Source: Lutibacter sp. (GTDB lineage: Bacteria > Bacteroidota > Bacteroidia > Flavobacteriales > Flavobacteriaceae). From it: DNA of 8,924 nt. This document shows positions 1-6,800 of this stretch, piece after piece. Under the pieces are notes generated by a model. The model did no database searches, was not told the DNA's origin, and saw only the letters and a program-made list of their open reading frames with translations. The DNA is taken from positions 1-8,924 of the forward strand of contig NZ_JAKIUR010000079.1 of assembly GCF_021647475.1 (NCBI RefSeq). Reading direction: 5' to 3'. Each line of letters begins with the position of its first letter. The first letter of the stretch is position 1. The position numbers and the translations under genes were made by a program.

Positions 1-180
1 AGTTAAAAACTTCTATTGTGTGGATAATTTTGAAATTCAAAATAGCAATACTCTATAGAATAAAGTTCAATTCAATTTTAAATGTGGCTTAAATCAATCC
101 GAAATAGTGCTTTTTGAGGATTGACTAGATAAAAAGAAAAGGCAAGCATTTAAAAAAGCTTATAGAAAAAAACCTAAAGT

Positions 181-1440
181 TTAACGATCAATATAAACTA
201 ATTCTTTAAATTTTTCTGCACTTTTTATGGCACTTTTCAAAGATTCTTCATATTTACTACCTTCTACAACTTTTAACAAGGCATCAATTGGAAATACGTT
301 AGATTTTTGTATCCAATATGAAATAGCACTTAATGCAGCTCCCTTTTTTCCTCCTTCTTTTAAAAATTCTTTAGTTTCATAGTCAGATTCAGTATTAATT
401 TTAGCATCGACAATAACCTTAGAATTAGATGAAATACGATTTTTTACTTTATTCCATCCATCTTCAGTTACGGCTAAAGCCACACTAGGTTTTTCTAAAC
501 CAGTAAACTGAATTGGTTTTTTAGATAATATTACTTCAGCAGCTGAAAAACCTGTTCCAACGGTGATTGGATATTCACCTTTCATAGTGGCGTATAATCC
601 AGATAAAATTCCGGCTTGTGCCAACATTTTTGCAGCAGATTGAATTCCGCCACCAGCGGAACCTGCAATAACAACACCAATGGTTTCAGAAATAGTGGAA
701 TTGAATTGAGTATCTAAAACCTTAACTTTGCTAAACAAACTAGCTGTATTTCTTCTTAAACTAACTCCAACTGGTCTTTTATTCGTAAATTTTTCTTCTT
801 CAACTACATAATTTTTAAATTCCAAAATTTTCTTCATTCCGTGTGAAGTACACAAACTTGACAATTCTACTAAAGAAAAACCTGGAATTTCAATGGCTTC
901 TTTTAAAGTAGCTTCAAAATTTGAAATATTATTTACCCGAACACTAAAAGCTGCTCCAGCACTATAAGCTAAATTTACAATATCATAGGGTTCAGCATTA
1001 TCATCACTATGTTTAAATTGTTTAAAATTACTAGTTGATAAACCACTCATTTGTCCGCCAGTCATTCCGTACAATAAATTATTCAACACAATTAAAGTCA
1101 TATCCACATTTCTTCTTGAAGCTTCTAAAATGTGTTGTAGTCCAATAGTTGCACCTCCATCACCTTGCACAACCACCACTTTTTTATTTGGATTATCTAA
1201 GCCAAGCGTTACCCCAAGACCTAATGCTGGAGAACGACCATGCAAGCCATGAATGGTATGCGTTGCAAATAAAGGATCTACCAAACCAGCACATCCAATA
1301 TCGCTAACCATAACTACATCTTTAGCACCATATCCTAGGTTTTCCAAGGCTTTAGAAGTACTTCTTACACAAACGCCATGACCGCATCCTGGACAGAAAG
1401 GCATTTTAACATTGGTTAATATTTTTTTAGTTGTTTCCAT
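181..1440 (-). CDS. 2-oxoacid:ferredoxin oxidoreductase, fused beta (TPP-binding) and gamma subunits
   Basis: This 419-residue protein carries the catalytic TPP subunit of a 2-oxoacid:ferredoxin oxidoreductase, which oxidatively decarboxylates a 2-oxoacid to acyl-CoA and reduces ferredoxin in the cytoplasm. Residues 13-220 are the beta part. CPGCGHG at 16-22 supplies Cys16 and Cys19; with Cys50 (DIGC) and Cys197 (SSLC) these match the four ligands of the beta-subunit [4Fe-4S] cluster. The TPP/Mg motif is GDGG at 93-96 with NN at 120-121. From about residue 252 to the end there is a gamma domain (VVIAGSAGGGIQSAAK), which in many relatives is a separate protein, so this is a beta-gamma fusion. 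The ATG lies 8 bases after the stop of the alpha gene, with only a purine-rich AAGAAATT as a possible ribosome site. No ferredoxin-like delta domain is present here or next door. Substrate (pyruvate, 2-oxoglutarate, branched-chain or aryl 2-oxoacid) cannot be decided from sequence. Confidence 0.93.
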   Translation of the reverse strand: METTKKILTNVKMPFCPGCGHGVCVRSTSKALENLGYGAKDVVMVSDIGCAGLVDPLFATHTIHGLHGRSPALGLGVTLGLDNPNKKVVVVQGDGGATIGLQHILEASRRNVDMTLIVLNNLLYGMTGGQMSGLSTSNFKQFKHSDDNAEPYDIVNLAYSAGAAFSVRVNNISNFEATLKEAIEIPGFSLVELSSLCTSHGMKKILEFKNYVVEEEKFTNKRPVGVSLRRNTASLFSKVKVLDTQFNSTISETIGVVIAGSAGGGIQSAAKMLAQAGILSGLYATMKGEYPITVGTGFSAAEVILSKKPIQFTGLEKPSVALAVTEDGWNKVKNRISSNSKVIVDAKINTESDYETKEFLKEGGKKGAALSAISYWIQKSNVFPIDALLKVVEGSKYEESLKSAIKSAEKFKELVYIDR

Positions 1441-1448
1441 AATTTCTT

Positions 1449-2567
1449 CTAATTAAAAAGGGTTGCTTCAATTTCAGATGGCGTTAGCATACTGCCAAAT
1501 TTAGTTGCCGTTTTAACATTTGGATTGTTCCGTTTACCAAAAATCATTTCTTTATATAAACCAGACATATTTTCTTCTGCAAAAAGTACTTTTTTATACG
1601 AATCTATAATTTCATAAATTTTAGAAGAAATTGGTAAGATTGTTTTTACTATTAATAAAGAAACTTTTTTGCCTTTATTTCTAATTGATTGAACAGCATC
1701 TCTTGATGCATCAGCAGTTACACCCCAGGTAATAATTAATTTAGTAGCACCTTGTTCGGCATCTAATTCATAAAAAGAAAACTCATCAACTCGTTTTTCT
1801 AACTTTTCACGAAGTCTCCAAGTATTTGCTAAACTTTCTGGAGTTCCTTTTTTAATTAATCCATCATTATCATGAGTTGATGCATTAAAACGAGCTTGAA
1901 ATTCTTCATTTCCTAAAGGATAAAATGTAGGAACCCTATCATCACCTGCTTTATAAGGTTGGTAAGGTGGCTCAAATGCTTTTGGTGTCCTATCAATTTT
2001 TTCTAAAGGTTCTAACAAATTAATATCAAAACCTTTTTGAGTCATCACTAGTTCTTTAGAAGTTAAAATAATTACTGGTGTTCTAAACTCAACTGCAGTT
2101 TTAACAGCTTTATTTGCCAATGTCCAAGCATCATTAAAATTGGATGGAGAAAATATTGGTAATGGAAAACCACCAGAAATAATTCCATCTAAAAATTTTA
2201 AATCACCTTGAGCTCCTGTGGTTGCAGAGCCTGTACTTGGACCCAACCGTTGTACAATAACCAACACCATTGGCAATTCCATCATATAAGCCATATTTAG
2301 TGTTTCAGTCATTAAGGCTAATCCTGGAAAAGAAGTTGCGGTAACCGGAATTTTACCGGCAGCCGAATAACCACACATCCATTGTAAAACAGAAATTTCA
2401 TCTGGTCCAGCTAAAAATTCAGGAAAACGCTCTTTGGAATAAGCATAAAATAAATTGGAAGGTGTTATGGGATAGCCTATAAACACATCAGCACCTGATT
2501 GAACTAATGCTTCTGTCATAATTCTAGAAGCATCAGTCAAAACCTTTTTTGAGGTAATTGTTTTCAA
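1449..2567 (-). CDS. 2-oxoacid:ferredoxin oxidoreductase, alpha subunit
   Basis: This 372-residue protein is the alpha (pyrimidine-binding plus transketolase C-terminal-like) subunit that pairs with the downstream beta-gamma protein to form the TPP active site. Hallmarks are GYPITPS at 31-37, the DEI segment with Glu57 expected to activate TPP, ATSFPGLALMTET at 77-89, and QRLGPSTGSAT at 106-116. Residues from about 274 form the second domain (TKLIITWGVTADASRDAV). It is the first gene of a two-gene operon. The only start that keeps the conserved VLTDASRI strand is a TTG at 2567-2565; the next in-frame ATG is residue 17, and an in-frame TAA lies just upstream at 2582-2580. No Shine-Dalgarno sequence precedes it. 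Relatives are named VorB, KorA or PorA depending on substrate, and I cannot choose among them. Confidence 0.92.
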   Translation of the reverse strand: MKTITSKKVLTDASRIMTEALVQSGADVFIGYPITPSNLFYAYSKERFPEFLAGPDEISVLQWMCGYSAAGKIPVTATSFPGLALMTETLNMAYMMELPMVLVIVQRLGPSTGSATTGAQGDLKFLDGIISGGFPLPIFSPSNFNDAWTLANKAVKTAVEFRTPVIILTSKELVMTQKGFDINLLEPLEKIDRTPKAFEPPYQPYKAGDDRVPTFYPLGNEEFQARFNASTHDNDGLIKKGTPESLANTWRLREKLEKRVDEFSFYELDAEQGATKLIITWGVTADASRDAVQSIRNKGKKVSLLIVKTILPISSKIYEIIDSYKKVLFAEENMSGLYKEMIFGKRNNPNVKTATKFGSMLTPSEIEATLFN

Positions 2568-2593
2568 AAGGAATGTACTTTAAAATTAAAGTG

Positions 2594-2601
2594 TAAAGGT
2601 A
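2594..2601 (-). promoter_or_regulatory. Probable -7 promoter box of the oxidoreductase operon
   Basis: Read on the minus strand this is TACCTTTA, which matches 5 of the 6 defined bases of the Bacteroidota -7 consensus TAnnTTTG. It would start transcription about 20 bases before the TTG start of the alpha gene. No good TTG is seen at the -33 spacing, where the 15-bp palindrome lies instead, so the promoter may need an activator or be weak. This is inferred from spacing and consensus only. Confidence 0.4.
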
Positions 2602-2611
2602 ATTTATTAAC

Positions 2612-2626
2612 TAGGTTTTAAACCTA
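2612..2626. promoter_or_regulatory. 15-bp palindrome, candidate operator
   Basis: TAGGTTT and AAACCTA form exact inverted arms around a single T. The site lies just upstream of the probable -7 box of the leftward oxidoreductase operon, where a -33 element would be expected, and about 66 bases left of the -33 box of the rightward riboswitch promoter. That position suits a repressor or activator site for the leftward operon. No U-rich run follows on either strand, which argues against a terminator. The binding protein is unknown. Confidence 0.35.
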
Positions 2627-2691
2627 ATATATATCATTATTTTATGAATTAAATGTTACATAAACAGTAAAAGTTAATTATTTTTTTAATG

Positions 2692-2718
2692 TTTGTAACT
2701 AAATAATCCTTAAATTTG
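2692..2718 (+). promoter_or_regulatory. Bacteroidota-type promoter for the riboswitch and receptor
   Basis: TTTG at 2692-2695 and TAAATTTG at 2711-2718 match the two boxes of the main sigma factor of Bacteroidota (TTTG near -33 and TAnnTTTG near -7). The gap of 15 bases is slightly short compared with what I recall as typical. The predicted start at about 2722-2725 coincides with the first base pair of the TPP aptamer, so the transcript would begin almost exactly with the riboswitch. That agreement is the strongest support. Confidence 0.75.
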
Positions 2719-2722
2719 CAGC

Positions 2723-2793
2723 ATCTCAAAAGGGGTGCTTTATAGGCTGAGATTAAACCCATTGAACCTGAACAGATAATGCTGTTAAGGGAT
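2723..2793 (+). promoter_or_regulatory. TPP riboswitch aptamer (THI element)
   Basis: The conserved core of the thiamine pyrophosphate aptamer is present in order: GGGGTGC at 2732-2738, GGCTGAGAT at 2745-2753, ACCC at 2757-2760, GAACCTGA at 2764-2771, GATAATGC at 2775-2782 and AAGGGAT at 2787-2793. Helices can be drawn: P1 pairs AUCUC 2723-2727 with GGGAU 2789-2793, including one G-U; P2 pairs GGGU 2733-2736 with ACCC; P3 is a short stem GCUU/AGGC with a three-base loop; P5 pairs AACAG with CUGUU. This RNA binds TPP and normally lowers expression of thiamine synthesis or transport genes when TPP is plentiful. Here it lies in the leader of a TonB-dependent receptor, an arrangement known in Bacteroidota. 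The identification is secure; the expression platform is described separately. Confidence 0.96.
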
Positions 2794-2863
2794 ACTCAAA
2801 TAAATTTGAGTAAAATTCAAGTTAAACATCGATTAATTACCTCTTTTTAAATCGTTTTATTTT
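2794..2863 (+). terminator. Riboswitch expression platform with weak U-rich terminator
   Basis: Directly after the aptamer, ACTCAAA 2794-2800 and TTTGAGT 2805-2811 form a 7-bp hairpin with a four-base loop. Further on, CGATTAA 2830-2836 pairs with TTAAATCG 2847-2854 (one bulged A), followed by TTTTATTTT at 2855-2863: a weak intrinsic terminator 8-17 bases before the receptor ATG. Its loop contains ACCTCTTTT 2839-2847, which can pair over nine positions with AAAAGGGGU 2728-2736 of the aptamer, including one G-U. That pairing would open both P2 and the terminator stem, giving read-through without TPP and termination with it. The base pairings are read from sequence; the switching logic is inferred. 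Action at translation start is an alternative, since the hairpin sits so close to the ATG. Confidence 0.5.
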
Positions 2864-2870
2864 ATATTAA

Positions 2871-5255
2871 ATGAAACTATTTTTAAAAACAAATTGTAAA
2901 AAAGTGAAGTTATTAGTAGCTTTTTTTATCCTTGCATTTACCATTAATACAAACGCTCAAAATTCTTTTACGCTATCTGGAAAAGTTGTGGATGGGAATC
3001 AACCTTTGTCTGGAGCAAGTATTTTAATTAAAGGAACTTCTAACGGAACAACTTCAGATTTACAAGGAAATTTCAAATTTCAATTAAAAAAAGGAAGTTA
3101 TATTTTGGTAGTAAGTGCCATCAGTAATCCTAAAGAAGTTGCTATTAATTTATCTAAAGACCAATCTATTACCATAAACATGGCAGATAGTTTTGTAAAT
3201 TTAGACGAAGTGTTGGTTGATGCAGTTCGCGTTAAAGAAAATTCTCCGATAACACACAGTAACATCACCAAAAAAGAGTTAGCAAAACGAAATTTAGGAC
3301 AGGATATTCCTATGCTATTAAATTATTTACCTTCTGTAGTAACTACCTCCGATGCTGGTGCAGGCGTTGGTTACACTGGAATTAGAGTTCGTGGTAGTGA
3401 TGCCACCAGAGTTAATGTAACTATTAATGGAATTCCGTATAACGATGCTGAAAGTCAAGGAACGTATTGGGTAGATTTGCCTGATTTTGCTTCTTCAACT
3501 CAAAGTATGCAATTACAGCGTGGCGTGGGAACTTCAACTAATGGTTCAGGAGCTTTTGGGGCAAGTTTAAATATTTTAACCGATGCTATTTCTGAAAATC
3601 CGTATGGTGAAATTAGCAGTTCAATAGGCTCTTATAATACCCATAAAAATACGGTAAAATTTAGTACAGGAAAAATAAATAATCATATTGAATTTGCTGG
3701 ACGATTTTCTAAAATAGATTCTGATGGTTATATTGACCGGGCATTTTCTCATTTAAAATCATACTTTTTACAAGTTGCTTATGTTGATGATAATACCTTA
3801 ATTAAAGCATTATCTTTTGGAGGAAAAGAAAAAACTTACCAAGCTTGGTACGGAGTTACTAAAGAGGAAATGGCTTCTTTTGGAAGAACTTACAATCCGT
3901 ATTCTTATGATAATGAAACTGATAACTACCAACAAGACCATTATCAATTGCTTTGGAATCAAAAATTATCACAAAATTGGAACTCTAATGTAGCATTAAA
4001 TTACAGCAAAGGAAAAGGTTATTACGAGCAATATAAAACAAATCAAGATTTTGCTGATTACAACTTAACACCTATAACTATTGGTGGTGAAACTATTGAT
4101 AAAACCGATTTAATTAGAAGAAGATGGCTTGATAATGATTTTTATGTGTTAAATGCAAATGCCACTTACAAAAACAATACTTTAGAATTTATTTTTGGAA
4201 CATCCGTAAGTTACTATAATGGAGCTCATTTTGGTGAAATTATTTGGGCTCAATATGCAAGTAATTCACAAATTCGTGGTCATTATTATGATAGTAATAC
4301 CAAAAAGAACGATGCCAATGTTTTTGGAAAACTAACTTATAATTTATCTGATAAATGGACTTTATTTACCGATTTACAAGGAAGGTTTGTCGGTTTTAAA
4401 ACTGATGGAACTACTTCAAATAGAAACCCTATAAATATTGATAAAAAGTACTCATTTTTCAACCCAAAAGCAGGATTAACTTTTAAAACCAACAATAGTA
4501 ATAGCATCTATTTTTCTGTTGCAAAAGCCACCAAAGAGCCAAATAGGAATGATTTTAAATACGGGGTGAATACTGCCGAAAAACTAACTGATTTTGAACT
4601 TGGGTGGCGTTATAAATCTGAAAATGTGGCTGTAAATACCAATGTATATTATATGCGATATAAAAATCAATTGGTTTTAACAGGTGCTATTGATGATACC
4701 GGTGATTTTATAAGAGCAACAAGTGGTAAAAGTTACCGATTAGGATTAGAAATTGATGGGAATATTAAAATAAACAAACATTTTAACTGGCAACCCAATA
4801 TTGCAATAAGCAGTAATAAAAATATAGATTTTGTAACTTCTTGGAATGGAAATTTAGAAAATTTAGGAACTACAAATATTTCATTTTCTCCAAATATAGT
4901 CGCGGGAAATTCATTTACTTATACACCAAATACCAAGATGTATATTTCTCTACTTTCAAAATATGTTGGAGAACAGTATATGGGAAATATTGATAATAAC
5001 AACTCCAAATTAGCGAGTTATTTTGTAAACGATTTTAATTTAACCTACGAAATAAAACCTAAGAAAATAGTAAAGTCCATCATATTTACAGCTTTAGTAA
5101 ATAATATTTTTAATGTTAAATATATTTCAAATGGATATTATTATACCTATGATGATACTTGGTCTGTACCAGGTGAAACCACTACTTTAGACGGAGCAGG
5201 ATATTATCCACAAGCCACACGTAACTTTTTAATTGGAGCTACATTAAAATTTTAA
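2871..5255 (+). CDS. TonB-dependent outer-membrane receptor, probable thiamine or thiamine-precursor importer
   Basis: This 794-residue receptor would import a ligand across the outer membrane using TonB energy. Residues 1-29 are a signal peptide (basic start, LLVAFFILAF core, probable cleavage TNA|Q). Residues 33-108 are a carboxypeptidase-regulatory-like beta-sandwich (SGKVVDGNQPLSGASILIKG, TTSDLQGNFKF). LDEVLV at 111-116 is a TonB-box-like segment. The plug follows at about 122-240 (GIRVRGSDATRVNVTINGIPYND, then GAFGASLNILT). The rest is a beta-barrel of alternating aromatic strands ending in Phe, as usual for outer-membrane proteins. The TPP riboswitch in the leader points to thiamine or a precursor as ligand; TPP-controlled receptors of this kind are known in Bacteroidota. 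No inner-membrane transporter such as PnuT and no thiamine kinase lies nearby, and the gene is followed by a convergent gene, so it is monocistronic. There is no Shine-Dalgarno sequence before the ATG. Confidence 0.93.
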   Translation: MKLFLKTNCKKVKLLVAFFILAFTINTNAQNSFTLSGKVVDGNQPLSGASILIKGTSNGTTSDLQGNFKFQLKKGSYILVVSAISNPKEVAINLSKDQSITINMADSFVNLDEVLVDAVRVKENSPITHSNITKKELAKRNLGQDIPMLLNYLPSVVTTSDAGAGVGYTGIRVRGSDATRVNVTINGIPYNDAESQGTYWVDLPDFASSTQSMQLQRGVGTSTNGSGAFGASLNILTDAISENPYGEISSSIGSYNTHKNTVKFSTGKINNHIEFAGRFSKIDSDGYIDRAFSHLKSYFLQVAYVDDNTLIKALSFGGKEKTYQAWYGVTKEEMASFGRTYNPYSYDNETDNYQQDHYQLLWNQKLSQNWNSNVALNYSKGKGYYEQYKTNQDFADYNLTPITIGGETIDKTDLIRRRWLDNDFYVLNANATYKNNTLEFIFGTSVSYYNGAHFGEIIWAQYASNSQIRGHYYDSNTKKNDANVFGKLTYNLSDKWTLFTDLQGRFVGFKTDGTTSNRNPINIDKKYSFFNPKAGLTFKTNNSNSIYFSVAKATKEPNRNDFKYGVNTAEKLTDFELGWRYKSENVAVNTNVYYMRYKNQLVLTGAIDDTGDFIRATSGKSYRLGLEIDGNIKINKHFNWQPNIAISSNKNIDFVTSWNGNLENLGTTNISFSPNIVAGNSFTYTPNTKMYISLLSKYVGEQYMGNIDNNNSKLASYFVNDFNLTYEIKPKKIVKSIIFTALVNNIFNVKYISNGYYYTYDDTWSVPGETTTLDGAGYYPQATRNFLIGATLKF

Positions 5256-5283
5256 ATTAGAAAAGGCTGTTAAAAAAATTATC

Positions 5284-5310
5284 GTTCTGAATTTATTTCA
5301 GAATCTTTTC
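5284..5310 (+). terminator. Probable terminator of the receptor gene, also a repeat-like hairpin
   Basis: TTCTGAA 5285-5291 and TTCAGAA 5297-5303 form a 7-bp stem with a five-base loop, extendable by a G-U pair, followed by TCTTTTC. It lies about 30 bases after the receptor stop. It can act as an intrinsic terminator for the rightward transcript, though the U run is interrupted. Its CTGAA/TTCAG core is shared with the hairpin at 5335-5355. Confidence 0.5.
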
Positions 5311-5334
5311 ATATTGAAAATCAATCAAAATAAG

Positions 5335-5355
5335 AACCTGAAACAGGTTCAGGTT
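5335..5355. repeat. Second CTGAA/TTCAG palindrome, inverted relative to the first
   Basis: AACCTGAA 5335-5342 and TTCAGGTT 5348-5355 form an 8-bp stem with a five-base loop. A competing 7-bp hairpin, GAACCTG 5334-5340 with CAGGTTC 5344-5350, overlaps it. Read against the reverse complement of the 5285-5303 hairpin, both share CTGAAA, four variable bases, then TTCAG. I recall closely similar hairpins as common intergenic repeats in flavobacterial genomes; a genome-wide count is needed to confirm that here. Confidence 0.45.
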
Positions 5356-5375
5356 GATAAATAGAAAGTCATTTC

Positions 5376-5426
5376 GAGCGGAGTCGAGAACTAAAAATAA
5401 TTTTAAATTATATTTCGATTCCGCTC
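5376..5426. repeat. Long imperfect inverted repeat between convergent genes
   Basis: GAGCGGAGTCGA 5376-5387 pairs along its whole length with TCGATTCCGCTC 5415-5426, with one G-U. The enclosed AT-rich stretch can itself fold (ATAAT 5397-5401 with ATTAT 5407-5411). These arms are much richer in G+C than the surrounding DNA. The element lies 18 bases after the stop of the leftward sulfide:quinone oxidoreductase gene and could stop transcription from both sides, although no clean U run follows on the minus strand. Its TTTCGAGCGnAGTCGAGAA type of arm resembles a flavobacterial intergenic repeat I know, so a mobile or spreading repeat is likely. Confidence 0.55.
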
Positions 5427-5443
5427 AATAGGACATCCTTTTT

Positions 5444-6757
5444 TTATACTTCTATACCTTTCATCATTTTATTCCAATATAAATAAGGCAATAAATATTT
5501 TTTTAAAATCCATAAACGCCAATGTTCTTTCGAAGAATCACTAATCATCAACGGAAATTCTTTTAATTTAGGGTCTGGTTTAAACTCTTTTGAATAATCA
5601 AATTCTGCCAATACCATTTTTCCATAACCTGTAATTAATGGACAGGAGGAATATCCATCATACGTTTTATTTGCCAACTTACTTTCAGAAAATAAATGTA
5701 AAACATTTTCAACAACTACAGGAACCTGTTTTCTTATTGCCGCTCCTGTTTTGGCAGTTGGTAATTCACAAACATCTCCTAATCCAAAAATATTGGAATA
5801 TTTTTTGTGTTGCATTGTTCCCGCATCAACAGATAACCATCCTGATTCTGTAGCTAAAGGTGAATTCTTAATAAAATCTGGAGCTTGTTGTGGTGGTGCT
5901 AAGTGCATCATATCAAAATGAATACCTATTAAACCATCTTTTTCAACAGCCTTAACATCTTTATAATTATGTTGAATTTCTTGATCAACTACATCTTCTG
6001 GTTTTGCTTTTATTACCACACAATCATTTCCATCATCCGATTCTTTTAATATTTCGTACCATGCAATTTGTTTTTTTGCATCTACTTTAACTAATTTATG
6101 ATAAAACCGAACATTAATATCCTTTCTATCTATTACTTCCATCAACATTTTCGCTACTTTTTTTACTGCAAAAATAACATTACCCGGCATTGCAAAAACA
6201 ATATTTGTTTTATCTCTAACTCCAATTTTAGTAAAGTGTTCATCGGCTAAATACATGATTTTTTGAGGAGCTCCACCACACTTTATAGGTGTAGATGGTT
6301 GTGTAAATAAGGCTGTACCTCCTTTAAAGAATTTAAGTACTTCCCAAGTGTGATTAGGGTTTGTATAATTGCTGCAAACTACGCCTTTATCCATCGCTTC
6401 TGGTAATCCTTCTACTAAGTCTGGTGCTATTTTTAACCCAGGAGCAACTACTAAATAATCGTAAGTAAATTCATTTCCTTCTTTAGAAATAATTTTATTG
6501 TTTTCTGGATTAAATTTATCTGCAAATTCTTTAATATGTTCAACTCCCTCAGGAATTAGTGAGGCCATAGATTTTGCTGTTTTTTCAAACTCATACGTAT
6601 TCGCTCCAACTAAAGTCCATGCAGGTTGATAGTAATGCTTTTTTGCAGGATCCAATAATCCTATTTTGAGTGAAGCGTTTTTTCGTTTTAACATGGATGC
6701 AACCATTATTCCGGCCGTACCACCTCCAATGACTAAAACTTGAAAATGTTTTGACAT
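5444..6757 (-). CDS. sqr: Type II sulfide:quinone oxidoreductase
   Basis: This 437-residue flavoprotein would oxidise sulfide to a persulfide or polysulfide and pass the electrons to membrane quinone (menaquinone is expected in this group). The FAD-binding Rossmann motif is VIGGGTAG at 9-16, and the second flavin motif is GLGDVCELPTAKTGAA at 325-340. Two cysteines sit in contexts that match the eukaryotic-type (SQRDL-like, type II) branch: Cys160 in PIKCGGAPQKIMYL and Cys372 in YDGYSSCPLITGYGKMVLAEFDY. The C-terminal LLPYLYWNKMMKG also matches that branch and is the likely membrane-contact end. Length is normal and no key residue is missing. The ATG at 6757 follows an A/T-rich leader without a Shine-Dalgarno sequence. 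The gene is separated from the upstream metal-binding protein gene by a strong terminator, so it probably has its own promoter. Confidence 0.93.
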   Translation of the reverse strand: MSKHFQVLVIGGGTAGIMVASMLKRKNASLKIGLLDPAKKHYYQPAWTLVGANTYEFEKTAKSMASLIPEGVEHIKEFADKFNPENNKIISKEGNEFTYDYLVVAPGLKIAPDLVEGLPEAMDKGVVCSNYTNPNHTWEVLKFFKGGTALFTQPSTPIKCGGAPQKIMYLADEHFTKIGVRDKTNIVFAMPGNVIFAVKKVAKMLMEVIDRKDINVRFYHKLVKVDAKKQIAWYEILKESDDGNDCVVIKAKPEDVVDQEIQHNYKDVKAVEKDGLIGIHFDMMHLAPPQQAPDFIKNSPLATESGWLSVDAGTMQHKKYSNIFGLGDVCELPTAKTGAAIRKQVPVVVENVLHLFSESKLANKTYDGYSSCPLITGYGKMVLAEFDYSKEFKPDPKLKEFPLMISDSSKEHWRLWILKKYLLPYLYWNKMMKGIEV

Positions 6758-6800
6758 TATTTTTGATTTTTTTAGTTAATAATTTAGAAAATTTTGAAGG

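Noticed and set aside
94..124. Inverted repeat TCAATCC/GGATTGA in the stretch left of the oxidoreductase operon
   Set aside because: The stem is 7 bp with a 17-base loop and is not followed by T residues on the minus strand, so it does not look like the operon's terminator. Nothing else supportable was seen in 1-180.
144..161. AAGC/GCTT hairpin as terminator after the beta-gamma gene
   Set aside because: Only four base pairs around a ten-base AT-rich loop; too weak to call even with the T-rich sequence that follows on the minus strand.
2431..2436. Possible frame disruption in the alpha subunit, because the TSFPG loop is one residue shorter than the TSSPGPG I recall from relatives
   Set aside because: The surrounding frame is intact on both sides and all later motifs are present, so this is ordinary family variation.
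5638..5853. Open frame on the plus strand inside the sulfide oxidoreductase gene
   Set aside because: Antisense shadow of a strongly conserved coding region, with low-complexity hydrophobic content and no promoter.
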